DNA of 64,000 nucleotides, from assembly GCA_025062095.1 (NCBI GenBank), contig JANXAZ010000002.1, positions 89,768 to 153,767 on the forward strand, in the 5' to 3' direction. Origin of the DNA: Geminicoccaceae bacterium. Lineage in GTDB: Bacteria; Pseudomonadota; Alphaproteobacteria; Geminicoccales; Geminicoccaceae. Position numbers and translations under genes: made by a program. Shown one piece after another: positions 46,118 through 54,017 of the stretch. The notes under the pieces are model-generated. The model saw nothing but the letters and a program-made list of their open reading frames with translations, did not search any database and was not told the origin of the DNA. Positions within the stretch are counted from its first letter, which is position 1. The number at the start of each line of letters is the position of its first letter.

Positions 46118-47187
46118 CACTCGAGCTCGCTTTCCGGTGTTCCTAGCAGGCGACTGACGACCCGGGCGGTATAGTCCACGACCGGGATGACCCGGGCGTA
46201 GTCGAGCCGGGTGGGGCCGATCACGCCGATCGCACCGACCACCGAACTACGGCGGCCGTCGCCGGCGCGATAGGGGGCGACGATCGTCGAGCAACCCGAA
46301 AGGCCGAAGAGCTCGTTCTCGCGTCCGATGAAGATCTTCACCCCTTTGGCCTTCTGGGTCGCCTCGACGAGCTTGAGAATGTTCTTCTTGGCCTCGATCG
46401 ATTCGAAGAGAGCGCGGATGCGTTCGAGCTCGACGAGGCTGGTGACGTCCTCGAGCAGATGCGCGGTGCCGCGCACGAGGAGGATTCCGCCTTCGCGCTG
46501 GATGTCCTCGGCCCAGGTGGCGAGCCCTTGCGCCACGAGCTTCTGGGCGAGCTCGTCGAGCTGGGTGCGGCGTTCCTCGATCTCCTGGCGGATGAGCCGG
46601 CAGGCCTCCTCGAAGCTGCGCCCGGCCAGGCGGGTGGTGAGATAGTTCCCGGCTTCGACCAGAAGCGAGGGGGGCAGCCCCACCGGGATGTCGATCACCC
46701 GATTCTCGACCAGGCCGTTGTCGTTGACGAGCACGACGAGGGCGCGGCCGGGCGCGAGCGGCACGAACTCGACGTGCCGGAACGGCCGGTCGAGCGTCGG
46801 CGCGGCGACGATGCCGGCGCAGCGGGCGAGCCCGGAGAGGAGCTCGGAGGCCTCGCGCAACACGGCTTCGACGCTGCGCGCCGTGCCGGCGAGCCGACTC
46901 TCGATCTTGCGCCGCTCTTCTTCGGGAAGTGGCGCGCATTCGAGCAGACCGTCGACGTAAAGCCGCAGCCCGGCCTCGGTCGGCAGGCGTCCGGCCGAGG
47001 TGTGGGGTGCGTACAAAAGGCCGGCTTCTTCGAGGTCGGCCATGACGTTGCGGATCGTCGCCGGGCTCAACTGCTCGTCGAGCCGACGCGAGATCGTACG
47101 CGAGCCGACCGGTTCGCCGGTCTCGACGTAGGTGTCGACGATCTTGCGGAAGATCTCCCGGGATCGCGCGTTCAGTTCGACGATCAT
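46117..47187 (-). CDS. hrcA: Heat-inducible transcription repressor HrcA
   Basis: Represses groEL- and dnaK-type operons at CIRCE elements. 356 aa from the ATG at 47187. N-terminal winged helix (ARSREIFRKIVDTYVETGEPVGSRTISRRL ... LSPATIRNVMADLEEAGLL), then a GAF-like domain and a helical insertion. The frame is open to 47238 with an ATG at 47220. That ATG overlaps a sigma-32-like -10 element, so translation from 47187 (site AAGGAG, close spacing) fits the transcript better. No CIRCE repeat was found upstream. Confidence 0.94.
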   Translation of the reverse strand: MIVELNARSREIFRKIVDTYVETGEPVGSRTISRRLDEQLSPATIRNVMADLEEAGLLYAPHTSAGRLPTEAGLRLYVDGLLECAPLPEEERRKIESRLAGTARSVEAVLREASELLSGLARCAGIVAAPTLDRPFRHVEFVPLAPGRALVVLVNDNGLVENRVIDIPVGLPPSLLVEAGNYLTTRLAGRSFEEACRLIRQEIEERRTQLDELAQKLVAQGLATWAEDIQREGGILLVRGTAHLLEDVTSLVELERIRALFESIEAKKNILKLVEATQKAKGVKIFIGRENELFGLSGCSTIVAPYRAGDGRRSSVVGAIGVIGPTRLDYARVIPVVDYTARVVSRLLGTPESELE

Positions 47188-47218
47188 GGGCTCCTTGGTA
47201 AGGGGCTCGGCGGCCGTC

Positions 47219-47247
47219 ATTTGGGGGCCGGAGCGCAAAGCTTCAAC
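47219..47247 (-). promoter_or_regulatory. Sigma-32-like heat-shock promoter of hrcA-grpE
   Basis: On the minus strand GTTGAAG (47247-47241), a 13-nt spacer and CCCCCAAAT (47227-47219) resemble the heat-shock consensus CTTGAA ... CCCCATnT. The predicted start is about 25 nt upstream of the hrcA ATG at 47187. The 130-nt gap between the flippase-transferase stop and hrcA holds nothing else evident. Confidence 0.55.
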
Positions 47248-47316
47248 CGAGCGGTTCCGCGCATCCGACGGCCGGCCGCCGAAACGGCGGCGGACCCTCC
47301 CCCGGAAGCGGAGACG

Positions 47317-50031
47317 TCAGCCGTGCACGAGGTCGGTCATGAAGGCGAGCGTTTCCCGCGCGCAGCGCTCCCAGCTGAAATGGCGCGCGCGGGCGAGTCC
47401 TCTGGCGATGCAGGCGCGCCGGAGTTCCTCGTCGGTGAGAAGGGCCAGGAGTGCGCGGGCGATCGACTCGGGACGATGGGGATCGAAGAGGACCGCGGCC
47501 CCGGCCGTCACCTCGGGCAGGGCGGCGGCGTTGGCGGCCGCGACGGGGCAACCGCAAGCCATGGCCTCGACCGCGGCGAGACCGAACGCCTCGTAAAAGG
47601 AGGGAAAGACGAAGCAATCGGCGAGACTGTAAAGCGTGGGTAGATCGTCGTGAGAGACGAAGCCGAGGAAGCGCACGCGCTCGGTGAGGCCGAGTTCGTG
47701 AACGAGGGCGACGTCTTCTTCGTGATGCCAACGCGTACTTCCGGCGACGACGAGCTCGTGAGGGACTTCGTTTTCGAGCAGTTTTAGGGCGCGGACGAGA
47801 TTGCCGAAATTTTTTTGCGGATAGATGTGGCCGACGAAGAGGACGAACCTCTCGGGAAGACCGAGACGATCGACCAGGGCCCGCTTGCGGGCGGGATCCT
47901 CGACCGGACGGAACCGCGCGCTGAGACCGTGGTGGATCGTGCGCACGCGTTCGGGCGGGATGCCGTAACGGGACGTCAGCGCCTCGGTCATGAACGCGGA
48001 GATCGAGATCAGGCCATCGCACCACCGCATGAAGAACTCGTCATGCAAAAACCAATCGATCCTGAGGCGCAAATTATAGTTCCTCTTAACGAGCTTGTTG
48101 ATGCCGCATCGTTCTACTGCATGAATCGTCATAAGTTTTTTGCATGGTGCAAGTATCGGCGTGGTCCAGAACGGGTTGAATATGATATCCAGGGCATATT
48201 CGCGCGCCAACGGAGCCACCGTCACTTGATCCCACCAGGTTCCGGTCGGCAGGAGGCTTTCCTCGGTGACGACTTCTCGGACGTTGGGATAAGCGCGTGC
48301 GAACGTACCGCAACGCCGCGCCGCGGCGCCGAAGCGCGGATAGAAGAGAACGTATTCGTTCGTTCGATCGATCGAGAGAAGGTTTTTGACGAGTTCTTCG
48401 GTGTAGATGCCGATCCCGCCCCAAGTCGAATCGAGACTCTGGAGCATGATTCCGAGGCGTATGGGATTAGTTCGCTCCCTTAAAATCCGCGGGCGGCTTT
48501 CGTCGGGAAAACGGGACGGCTGAGGGGAAACGAGGGCGGCACCGTCCGCTCCCCGCGACCGGGTAGAAACGGAAAGGGGAAGAGGTACCAAGGCGAGATC
48601 AGCGGTGCCCAGTTCGCGCGAGAGGACGAGGAGGATGAGATAGAGACCCGAGCCGAGGAAGAGTCCCGGAACCACCCAGCCGCCGGCCGCGGGGAGGGCC
48701 GACACGAGGATACCGGCCAGCCCGGCAGCGGCGGCGATGCGCGCGACCGAGGCGAGCCGGGCGATCGACCCGAAGCGCCGAACAGTGAGGAAGCTCGCGG
48801 CCGCCAGGGCGAGGGCCATGAGGAGGGCGTGTCCCACGGCCGCTCCCTCGGCGCCGAACCGGGCGACGAACAACACCAAAAGGGGCATCGCGGGCACGAG
48901 CAAGCCGGCGAAGAGGCGAGAAGGAAGCGCCGCGATCCCGAACGCGAAAAGGGCGTGGAACAGCACGTCGACGAGCGCGAACAGAGAAAAGGCGGCCATC
49001 TGCCAGCGCAGAATGCTCGCGGCTTCGCGATAGCCGGGGCCGAAAAGGAACGAGACGAGGGGTTCGGCCGCGACCCCGACGAGCACGACGGCGGGTGCGA
49101 CCATCAAAAGCGCGAGGCGCAGGGCGGCAGCGAGGTGCTCGCGGGCCTGCGCTTCCTCCGAGAGAGCGGCGGCGCGGGAGACCGCGCCGAACACGATCCC
49201 CGAAAGCACGGAGGGTACGAGGGTCAGGGTGCGGCTGATGTTGAGAGCGGCGACGAAGGCACCTGACGATGCGCGGCTCGACGCGACTGCCGCGAGGATC
49301 CAGAGTGGAAAATTGGCGTGGAGTTGTCCAGCGGTGTAGTACACGCTCAAGGGCAGGGCACGCTCGAGCAAAGCTTTCGCGAGATCACCGGCCGGTCTAG
49401 CCGGGCGCGGCGGAAAGCGCAGGAGAAGAAAGACGAAGACACCGAGGCTCGAGACCAGGTGCACGAGAAACGCGCTCTCGACGCTCAAAAGATCATGAGC
49501 CGCGAGCACCGCCATCCCGCCGACTTTCAAGAGGCCGTGGAGCGCGATCCCGAGGGCGAGAAGGCCGTAGCGCGCGGAGGCGTAGAGCGTGCCCTGCCAG
49601 GCGCCGACGAGCGCCATGAGCGGTAGATCGAACAGCGCGATGCGCAGCGCCGGGCCCAAGGAGGCGAGGCCGAAGAACCGCGCGATCGGCTCGCTCGCGG
49701 CGAAGCCCAAGAGAAGAAAAAACCCCCCGCACACGGTCACGAGCAGGAGCGCGGTCTGCTCGACCGCGGCGCGCCGGTCCGGGTTCTCGGCGACGAGCTT
49801 GGCCGTCGCTCCCGAAACGCCCCCGGTGAGCACGACCTGGAGCCAGGTGACGAGGGAGAAGACGAGGCCGTAGGTGCCGAACTCGGCCGGGCCGAGGATG
49901 CGGGCGAGGAGGATCGACGTGCCCAGCCCGCAGGCGAAGAAGCCGATTCGGGCGAGAAGCAAAAGAACCGTGCCGCGGGCGATCTGCTCGGGCGTATCGA
50001 GCGGCGGCCGCGTCGGTCGCGACGGACCCAT
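47317..50031 (-). CDS. Fused polysaccharide flippase - GT4 glycosyltransferase
   Basis: One uninterrupted frame of 904 aa. Residues about 18-490 form a Wzx/RfbX-like flippase with 12-14 hydrophobic spans (ARGTVLLLLARIGFFACGLGTSILLARILGPAEFGTYGLV at the start). A roughly 35-residue polar linker follows (STRSRGADGAALVSPQPSRF). Residues about 523-904 are a GT4 transferase: GIMLQSLDSTWGGIGIYTEEL, RFVLFVGHIYPQKNFGNLVRAL, and the acidic pair in SFYEAFGLAAVEAMACGCPVA. One protein would thus flip a lipid-linked glycan and add a sugar at the membrane. A separate internal start at the ATG 48447 cannot be excluded. The transferase half has an AT-richer patch. The frame is open to 50217, but ATG 50031 fits the flippase start. 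Confidence 0.85.
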   Translation of the reverse strand: MGPSRPTRPPLDTPEQIARGTVLLLLARIGFFACGLGTSILLARILGPAEFGTYGLVFSLVTWLQVVLTGGVSGATAKLVAENPDRRAAVEQTALLLVTVCGGFFLLLGFAASEPIARFFGLASLGPALRIALFDLPLMALVGAWQGTLYASARYGLLALGIALHGLLKVGGMAVLAAHDLLSVESAFLVHLVSSLGVFVFLLLRFPPRPARPAGDLAKALLERALPLSVYYTAGQLHANFPLWILAAVASSRASSGAFVAALNISRTLTLVPSVLSGIVFGAVSRAAALSEEAQAREHLAAALRLALLMVAPAVVLVGVAAEPLVSFLFGPGYREAASILRWQMAAFSLFALVDVLFHALFAFGIAALPSRLFAGLLVPAMPLLVLFVARFGAEGAAVGHALLMALALAAASFLTVRRFGSIARLASVARIAAAAGLAGILVSALPAAGGWVVPGLFLGSGLYLILLVLSRELGTADLALVPLPLSVSTRSRGADGAALVSPQPSRFPDESRPRILRERTNPIRLGIMLQSLDSTWGGIGIYTEELVKNLLSIDRTNEYVLFYPRFGAAARRCGTFARAYPNVREVVTEESLLPTGTWWDQVTVAPLAREYALDIIFNPFWTTPILAPCKKLMTIHAVERCGINKLVKRNYNLRLRIDWFLHDEFFMRWCDGLISISAFMTEALTSRYGIPPERVRTIHHGLSARFRPVEDPARKRALVDRLGLPERFVLFVGHIYPQKNFGNLVRALKLLENEVPHELVVAGSTRWHHEEDVALVHELGLTERVRFLGFVSHDDLPTLYSLADCFVFPSFYEAFGLAAVEAMACGCPVAAANAAALPEVTAGAAVLFDPHRPESIARALLALLTDEELRRACIARGLARARHFSWERCARETLAFMTDLVHG

Positions 50032-50354
50032 GGCGCGATCGGAGGGTACGAAGCTCAAGGCGCGCGCCGCAGGACCGACGACCGAGCCGGCCTCTGTAAG
50101 CCCGGGGTCGCCGAAAGGCGCGGGAAACGTCGGTGCGGCACGAGCCGATCGGCGGAGGGAACGAGCGCGAGCCGCGAAGGACGGGGACGCGGGAGGAAGC
50201 GGGACGCGCGAGCGCACCGGGCCAGCGGGGCCGGATGCGCCCCCCGCCTCGCTCCGGTGGCAGCGGTCGTGATCGGCGGTCGACCGCGCGAGCGCGCACG
50301 ATTTTGATCGCCCGAACGATCTTGGGCCTGCGGCATCGAGAGGTCTCGCGGGGC

Positions 50355-50387
50355 GCGTGAGGCGCGTCTCGCGCCGTCACGCTTTTT
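50355..50387 (+). terminator. Orphan intrinsic terminator on the plus strand
   Basis: A 12-bp stem interrupted by one bulged G (GCGTGAGGCGCG 50355-50366 with CGCGCC-G-TCACGC 50370-50382), 3-nt loop, followed by TTTTT (50383-50387). It has the textbook form, yet no plus-strand gene precedes it. The 550-nt stretch 50032-50581 shows no protein gene on either strand; a small RNA ending here is possible. Confidence 0.55.
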
Positions 50388-50515
50388 CGAACAAAGGGTC
50401 TGTTACGCGAGAGGCGGTCGCCGGTGAAGGCCGAAGCGCCGGAGTGCACATCGGCGGATGACACGTGGAGGTCGCACGCCGATTCGCCGGAGGACGGCGG
50501 AACCGCGGCGCAGAA

Positions 50516-50549
50516 GGCCGGGGCGGTCGCGCTCGGCTCCGCCCCGGCC
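50516..50549 (-). terminator. Hairpin downstream of the RRM gene
   Basis: 11-bp perfect arms (50516-50526 and 50539-50549) with a 12-nt loop, beginning 33 nt after the stop of the RNA-binding protein gene on the minus strand. It is followed only by TTCTG, so a weak terminator. Confidence 0.45.
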
Positions 50550-50581
50550 CCGGACGACGCGGAAAGGCTCGGACGGCGCGC

Positions 50582-51010
50582 TCAATAATCGCCGCGGGGA
50601 CCGCCGTAGCCGCCGTGGCGCGGTCCGCGCGGTCCGCGGGGCCCTCCGAAGCCTCCGCCCGGTCCGCGACGCTCGCCGTAACCGCCCCGCGGCCCTCCGA
50701 AGCCGCCCTCGCCCGGTCCGCCGGCGCGCGGTCCGCGCGGCCCGCGCTGCGGCCCGCCCGGCCCGCGCTCCTCGGCCAAGCGAACGGCGATCGCGCGGCC
50801 GTTCATCTGATAGCCGTCGAGTTCGCGGATCGCGGCCTCGGCCTGCTCGGGCGAGGCCATCTCGATGAAGCCGAAACCACGCGAGCGACCGGTCTCGCGA
50901 TCGGTCGCGATCTTGGCGTAGACGACCTCGCCGTGGGCGCTGAACAAGTCGGTCAGCTGTTCGACGGTGGTGGTGAAAGGGAAGTTGGCGACGAAGAGCT
51001 TGCGGGACAT
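50582..51010 (-). CDS. RRM-type RNA-binding protein with RGG-rich tail
   Basis: 142 aa, cytosolic. One RNA recognition motif (about 4-80) with RNP2 LFVANF (5-10) and RNP1 RGFGFIEM (44-51), both with aromatic residues for stacking on RNA. The tail (about 84-142) is almost all Gly, Arg, Pro and Tyr in GGP/RGP repeats, like bacterial glycine-rich, cold-linked RNA-binding proteins. Preceded by a long untranslated leader from a TATAAT box near 51240. Likely an RNA chaperone. Confidence 0.92.
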   Translation of the reverse strand: MSRKLFVANFPFTTTVEQLTDLFSAHGEVVYAKIATDRETGRSRGFGFIEMASPEQAEAAIRELDGYQMNGRAIAVRLAEERGPGGPQRGPRGPRAGGPGEGGFGGPRGGYGERRGPGGGFGGPRGPRGPRHGGYGGPRGDY

Positions 51011-51236
51011 CGGTCGGGTCCGGGGTACGTTGACGACGAAACGGGATCAGCCCGAGACGAACCGATCCGGCCACGATCCAACGAGACCCTGAACGCGATG
51101 ATGACGACGCACCGAGAAGATTGGCGAGGCGGTTCACGCACACACCCGACCAGGACTGGCCTTCGCGCCGACGCTCGAAGCAGGGAAGCGATGGAAAGGG
51201 ACCTCTCGACTCTGTGCCGTGCTGACCTCCGATGGC

Positions 51237-51242
51237 ATTATA
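51237..51242 (-). promoter_or_regulatory. Perfect TATAAT -10 box for the RRM gene
   Basis: TATAAT on the minus strand, overlapping the TAA stop of the upstream hydrolase gene. No good -35 hexamer at 16-18 nt. It predicts a leader of about 220 nt before the RRM ATG. Gap 51011-51237 holds no other feature I can see. Confidence 0.4.
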
Positions 51243-52113
51243 AGCGGGGAACCGGCTCGCGGCGAGAAAAAAACGGACCGCGCGAACAGCCGCGAAGGCG
51301 CGCGCTCGCACGGGCGCGCGCGGCGGCGCCGAAGGCGGCGAACAGGCATCGCGAGACGGGATCCTCGGTGACCCGCCATTCCGGATGCCACTGTACGCCG
51401 AGGGCGAAGCCCGGCGCGCCCTCGACGCTCACCGCCTCGATGGTGCCGTCTTCGGCCACGGCTTCCATCCGCAGACCCGGCGCCAAGCGGTCGATGCCCT
51501 GGCCGTGAAGCGAGTTGACGAAAATCGTCTCGGTCGATCCGAGCAGCGACGACAATCGCCCGCCGGGGAGCACGCGCACGACGTGCCGCGGCGCGTAGCG
51601 CTCGGCGTAGGGCAGGCTCTTGTCGGAGCGATGATCGGCTCGTCCGGGGACCTCGTGCAGCCGCGGGTGGAGGCTGCCGCCGAGCGCGACGTTCAGCTCT
51701 TGAAGGCCGCGGCAGATGGCGAACAGGGGAACGCCGCGGGCGAGCGCCCGCCGGACGAGCGGCAGGGTCGTCGCATCGCGCCGGGGATCGGCGGGATCGT
51801 CCGGCCGCGGCTCGCCGCCGTAGTGGCTCGGACAGATGTTCGAAGGACTGCCCGTGAGGAGAAGACCGTCGAGCCGATCGAGGAGCGCGTCCATGTCCAA
51901 GAGCGGTCCGAGCGCCGGCACGATCACCGGCACCGCGCCGCTGCCGCGCACCACGGCCTCGACGTAGCGGTCGAGCGCGGCGTGAAAAGGAGTGTGCTCG
52001 CCTTGTTTGACGCAAGCGGAAACGCCGACGAGCGGCGCCGAGGAGCACTCGTCCTCGAGCGACGCGAGCGGCGCACCGCTTTCGCCCGCGGACAGGTCGA
52101 TCGCGCGCTCCAT
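51238..52113 (-). CDS. Gamma-glutamyl-gamma-aminobutyrate hydrolase family protein (PuuD-like)
   Basis: 291 aa, class-I glutamine amidotransferase fold (peptidase C26). Nucleophile C134 in LFAICRGLQELNVALGG, catalytic His and Glu in LGVQWHPEWRV. Early blocks VGVSACVKQGEHTPFHAALDRYVEAV and LLLTGSPSNICPSHYGGEP fit PuuD-like enzymes of polyamine breakdown, but related hydrolases of other gamma-glutamyl compounds look alike. A 5-nt gap after hsp20 suggests shared heat-shock transcription, which is unusual. Arginine-rich C-terminal tail. Confidence 0.85.
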   Translation of the reverse strand: MERAIDLSAGESGAPLASLEDECSSAPLVGVSACVKQGEHTPFHAALDRYVEAVVRGSGAVPVIVPALGPLLDMDALLDRLDGLLLTGSPSNICPSHYGGEPRPDDPADPRRDATTLPLVRRALARGVPLFAICRGLQELNVALGGSLHPRLHEVPGRADHRSDKSLPYAERYAPRHVVRVLPGGRLSSLLGSTETIFVNSLHGQGIDRLAPGLRMEAVAEDGTIEAVSVEGAPGFALGVQWHPEWRVTEDPVSRCLFAAFGAAARARASARLRGCSRGPFFSRREPVPRL

Positions 52114-52118
52114 CGCCC

Positions 52119-52568
52119 TCAAGCCGAAGCGCCGTCGCCTTCTCCGGGACGGCCGATGGGGATCCTGCGCGGCCGCATCTGCTCTGGGACGACGCGCTCG
52201 AGCCGGATGTCGAGAAGGCCTTTGTTGAGCGTGGCGCCGATGACGCGGACGTGATCGGCGAGCTGGAAGCGGTGCTCGAACGCGCGCTGAGCGATGCCCC
52301 GGTGGAGATATTCGACGTCTTTCTCCGGCTCGCGGATCTGTCCCTTGACGGTCAGTACGTTGTCCTGAACCGTGATCTCGAGATCGTCTTCGCCGAAGCC
52401 GGCGACGGCCATGGTGATGCGATAGCGGTCCTGGCCCTGCTTGACGATGTTGTAGGGCGGATAAGAGGTATCGCGCTGGGCTTCGCGAAGGGCCGCCTCG
52501 AAGAGCTTGTCCAGACGCTCGAAGCCGATGGTCGAGCGGAAGAGGGGGGTGAGATCGAGACTGCGCAT
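52119..52568 (-). CDS. Small heat-shock protein, Hsp20/IbpA type
   Basis: 149 aa. Typical rhizobial class A start MRSLDLTPLFRSTIGFERLDKLFE, alpha-crystallin core YNIVKQGQDRYRITMAVAGF ... LTVKGQIREPEKDVEYLHRGIAQRAFEHRFQLADHV, and the C-terminal PRRIPIG, an I-x-I-like oligomerisation tail. ATP-independent holdase for unfolding proteins. Preceded by a sigma-32-like promoter and a ROSE-like leader. Confidence 0.95.
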   Translation of the reverse strand: MRSLDLTPLFRSTIGFERLDKLFEAALREAQRDTSYPPYNIVKQGQDRYRITMAVAGFGEDDLEITVQDNVLTVKGQIREPEKDVEYLHRGIAQRAFEHRFQLADHVRVIGATLNKGLLDIRLERVVPEQMRPRRIPIGRPGEGDGASA

Positions 52569-52574
52569 GTCCTT

Positions 52575-52593
52575 CGTCCTCGTGCGAGCGACG
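52575..52593 (-). promoter_or_regulatory. ROSE-like RNA thermometer hairpin at the hsp20 ribosome site
   Basis: The RNA (minus strand, 52593 to 52575) folds with 4 bp, one bulged G, 3 bp and a GCAC loop. UCGCU (52591-52587) pairs with the Shine-Dalgarno GAGGA (52581-52577), which sits 8 nt from the ATG. This U(U/C)GCU opposite the ribosome site with a bulged G is the hallmark of ROSE elements of alphaproteobacterial hsp20 genes. Further hairpins precede it in a leader of about 100 nt. Confidence 0.6.
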
Positions 52594-52672
52594 GGCCCGG
52601 CGCGCGCGTCGCGGCGACCGCACGGTCGGGCGTCTTGTCGGGGCGGACCCCGAAGGCATCCGCCGCCCGAGG

Positions 52673-52700
52673 ATGTGGGCGGGTGGGGGCGCGCTTCAAG
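52673..52700 (-). promoter_or_regulatory. Sigma-32-like heat-shock promoter of hsp20
   Basis: CTTGAAG (52700-52694), 14-nt spacer, CCCACAT (52679-52673) on the minus strand, close to CTTGAA ... CCCCAT. It places the transcript start near 52666, about 100 nt before the ATG. Confidence 0.6.
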
Positions 52701-53018
52701 CCCGCGGGACGGGCGAGGGCGAAGACGCGCCGGCGGCGCGACCCGCGCGCGCCACGGGACGATCCTCGCGATCGGCCGCGCGAAGGGGCTCGCCGCCGGC
52801 CGACCGCGGCCGGGGCGGCGCGCGCGGACCACAATCTCTCGTCGCGGCGGCATCGTCGCGGAGGAGAGGCTGGCGGAGACGCGTCGCGTGCTGCGCGAAG
52901 GGTTGCACGCGGCTCGGGGATCCGGCACCGGAACCGGATCGTCGCCAGCCCCGGGCGGGGCCCAAGCGCCCCGTACGAGCGGGGGTTGCGCGCGGCGCGT
53001 GAGGGGGGAGGGCTCGGG
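52701..53018. other. Gap without recognisable gene between the hsp20 promoter and the permease pair
   Basis: Contains a 7-bp inverted repeat (GATCCGG 52919-52925, CCGGATC 52934-52940) and GC-rich sequence leading to a strong ribosome site (GGGGGGAGGG) before the GTG at 53019. No protein gene or RNA gene was recognised. Confidence 0.4.
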
Positions 53019-54017
53019 GTGCTGCGCTACGTCTTCCATCGCGTGTCGGTGATGGTGCCGACGCTGTTGACGATCAGCCTGTTGACTTTCGTGATCATCC
53101 AGTTGCCGCCGGGAGATTTTCTGTCGACGCACCTCGCCGAACTGCAGGCTCAAGGCGAAGGTGTGCAACAGCAAAAGATCGAATATCTGCGACAGCTCTA
53201 CGGGCTCGACCAGCCGCTCTGGATCCAGTACCTCAAATGGTTATGGGGGGTGTTGCACGGTGATCTCGGCTGGTCGTTCGAATACGATCGACCGGTCGCC
53301 GAGGTGATCGGAGACCGTATCTTTCTTACCTTCATCGTGTCCTTCGCGACGGTTCTGTTCACCTGGCTGATCGCCTTCCCGATCGGTGTGTACAGCGCGA
53401 CCCATCAATACAGTTGGGCCGATCACGGCCTGACCTTTCTCGGCTTTCTCGGCCTCGCGACGCCGAATTTCCTGCTCGCGCTCGTCATGCTCTATTTCGC
53501 GAACGTCTGGTTCGGAACCTCGATCGGAGGGCTCGTCGACCCGGTGTATCTCGACCAACCGATGAGCTGGGCGAAGTTCCTGTCGGTGCTCGAGCATCTC
53601 TGGATCCCGGTGGTCATCATCGGCACCTCGGGCACGGCGGCGATGATCCGACGGTTGCGCGCCAATCTCTTGGACGAACTCCACAAGCCTTACGTGATCA
53701 CGGCCCGCGCCAAGGGCCTGCCCCCCGGTCGCGCGCTGGTCAAATATCCCTTGCGCATGGCGCTCAATCCGTTCATCGCGGATATCGGGAATCTCTTGCC
53801 CGAATTCATCTCGGGCTCGGCTCTGGTCTCGGTGGTGCTCTCCTTGCCGACCACCGGGCCCGTGCTCGTGCGGGCGCTACAGACGCAAGACATGTATCTG
53901 GCCGGCTCGTTGCTCATGCTCGAATCTTTTCTCGTGGTCCTCGGTGTGTTGATCTCGGATCTCGCCCTCGCCTGGCTCGATCCCCGGATCCGTTTCGGGC
54001 GGGGCATGATGCGATGA
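53019..54017 (+). CDS. Dipeptide/oligopeptide ABC transporter permease, DppB/OppB type
   Basis: 332 aa, GTG start at 53019. N-terminal RYVFHRVSVMVPTLLTISLLTFVIIQLPPGD is typical of the B permease, followed by a periplasmic loop and QYLKWLWGVLHGDLGWSF. EAA-type coupling loop ELHKPYVITARAKGLPPGRALVKYPLRMALNP. Six membrane spans. Stop overlaps the next start (ATGA). No binding protein or ATPase gene is adjacent. Confidence 0.92.
   Translation: MLRYVFHRVSVMVPTLLTISLLTFVIIQLPPGDFLSTHLAELQAQGEGVQQQKIEYLRQLYGLDQPLWIQYLKWLWGVLHGDLGWSFEYDRPVAEVIGDRIFLTFIVSFATVLFTWLIAFPIGVYSATHQYSWADHGLTFLGFLGLATPNFLLALVMLYFANVWFGTSIGGLVDPVYLDQPMSWAKFLSVLEHLWIPVVIIGTSGTAAMIRRLRANLLDELHKPYVITARAKGLPPGRALVKYPLRMALNPFIADIGNLLPEFISGSALVSVVLSLPTTGPVLVRALQTQDMYLAGSLLMLESFLVVLGVLISDLALAWLDPRIRFGRGMMR

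Noticed and set aside
47188..47238. Longer HrcA starting at 47238 (TTG) or 47220 (ATG)
   Set aside because: Both precede or overlap the predicted heat-shock promoter -10, and the family start fits 47187.
50032..50217. N-terminal extension of the flippase fusion to 50217
   Set aside because: Arg/Pro-rich, no signal or membrane features, and ATG 50031 fits the flippase family start.
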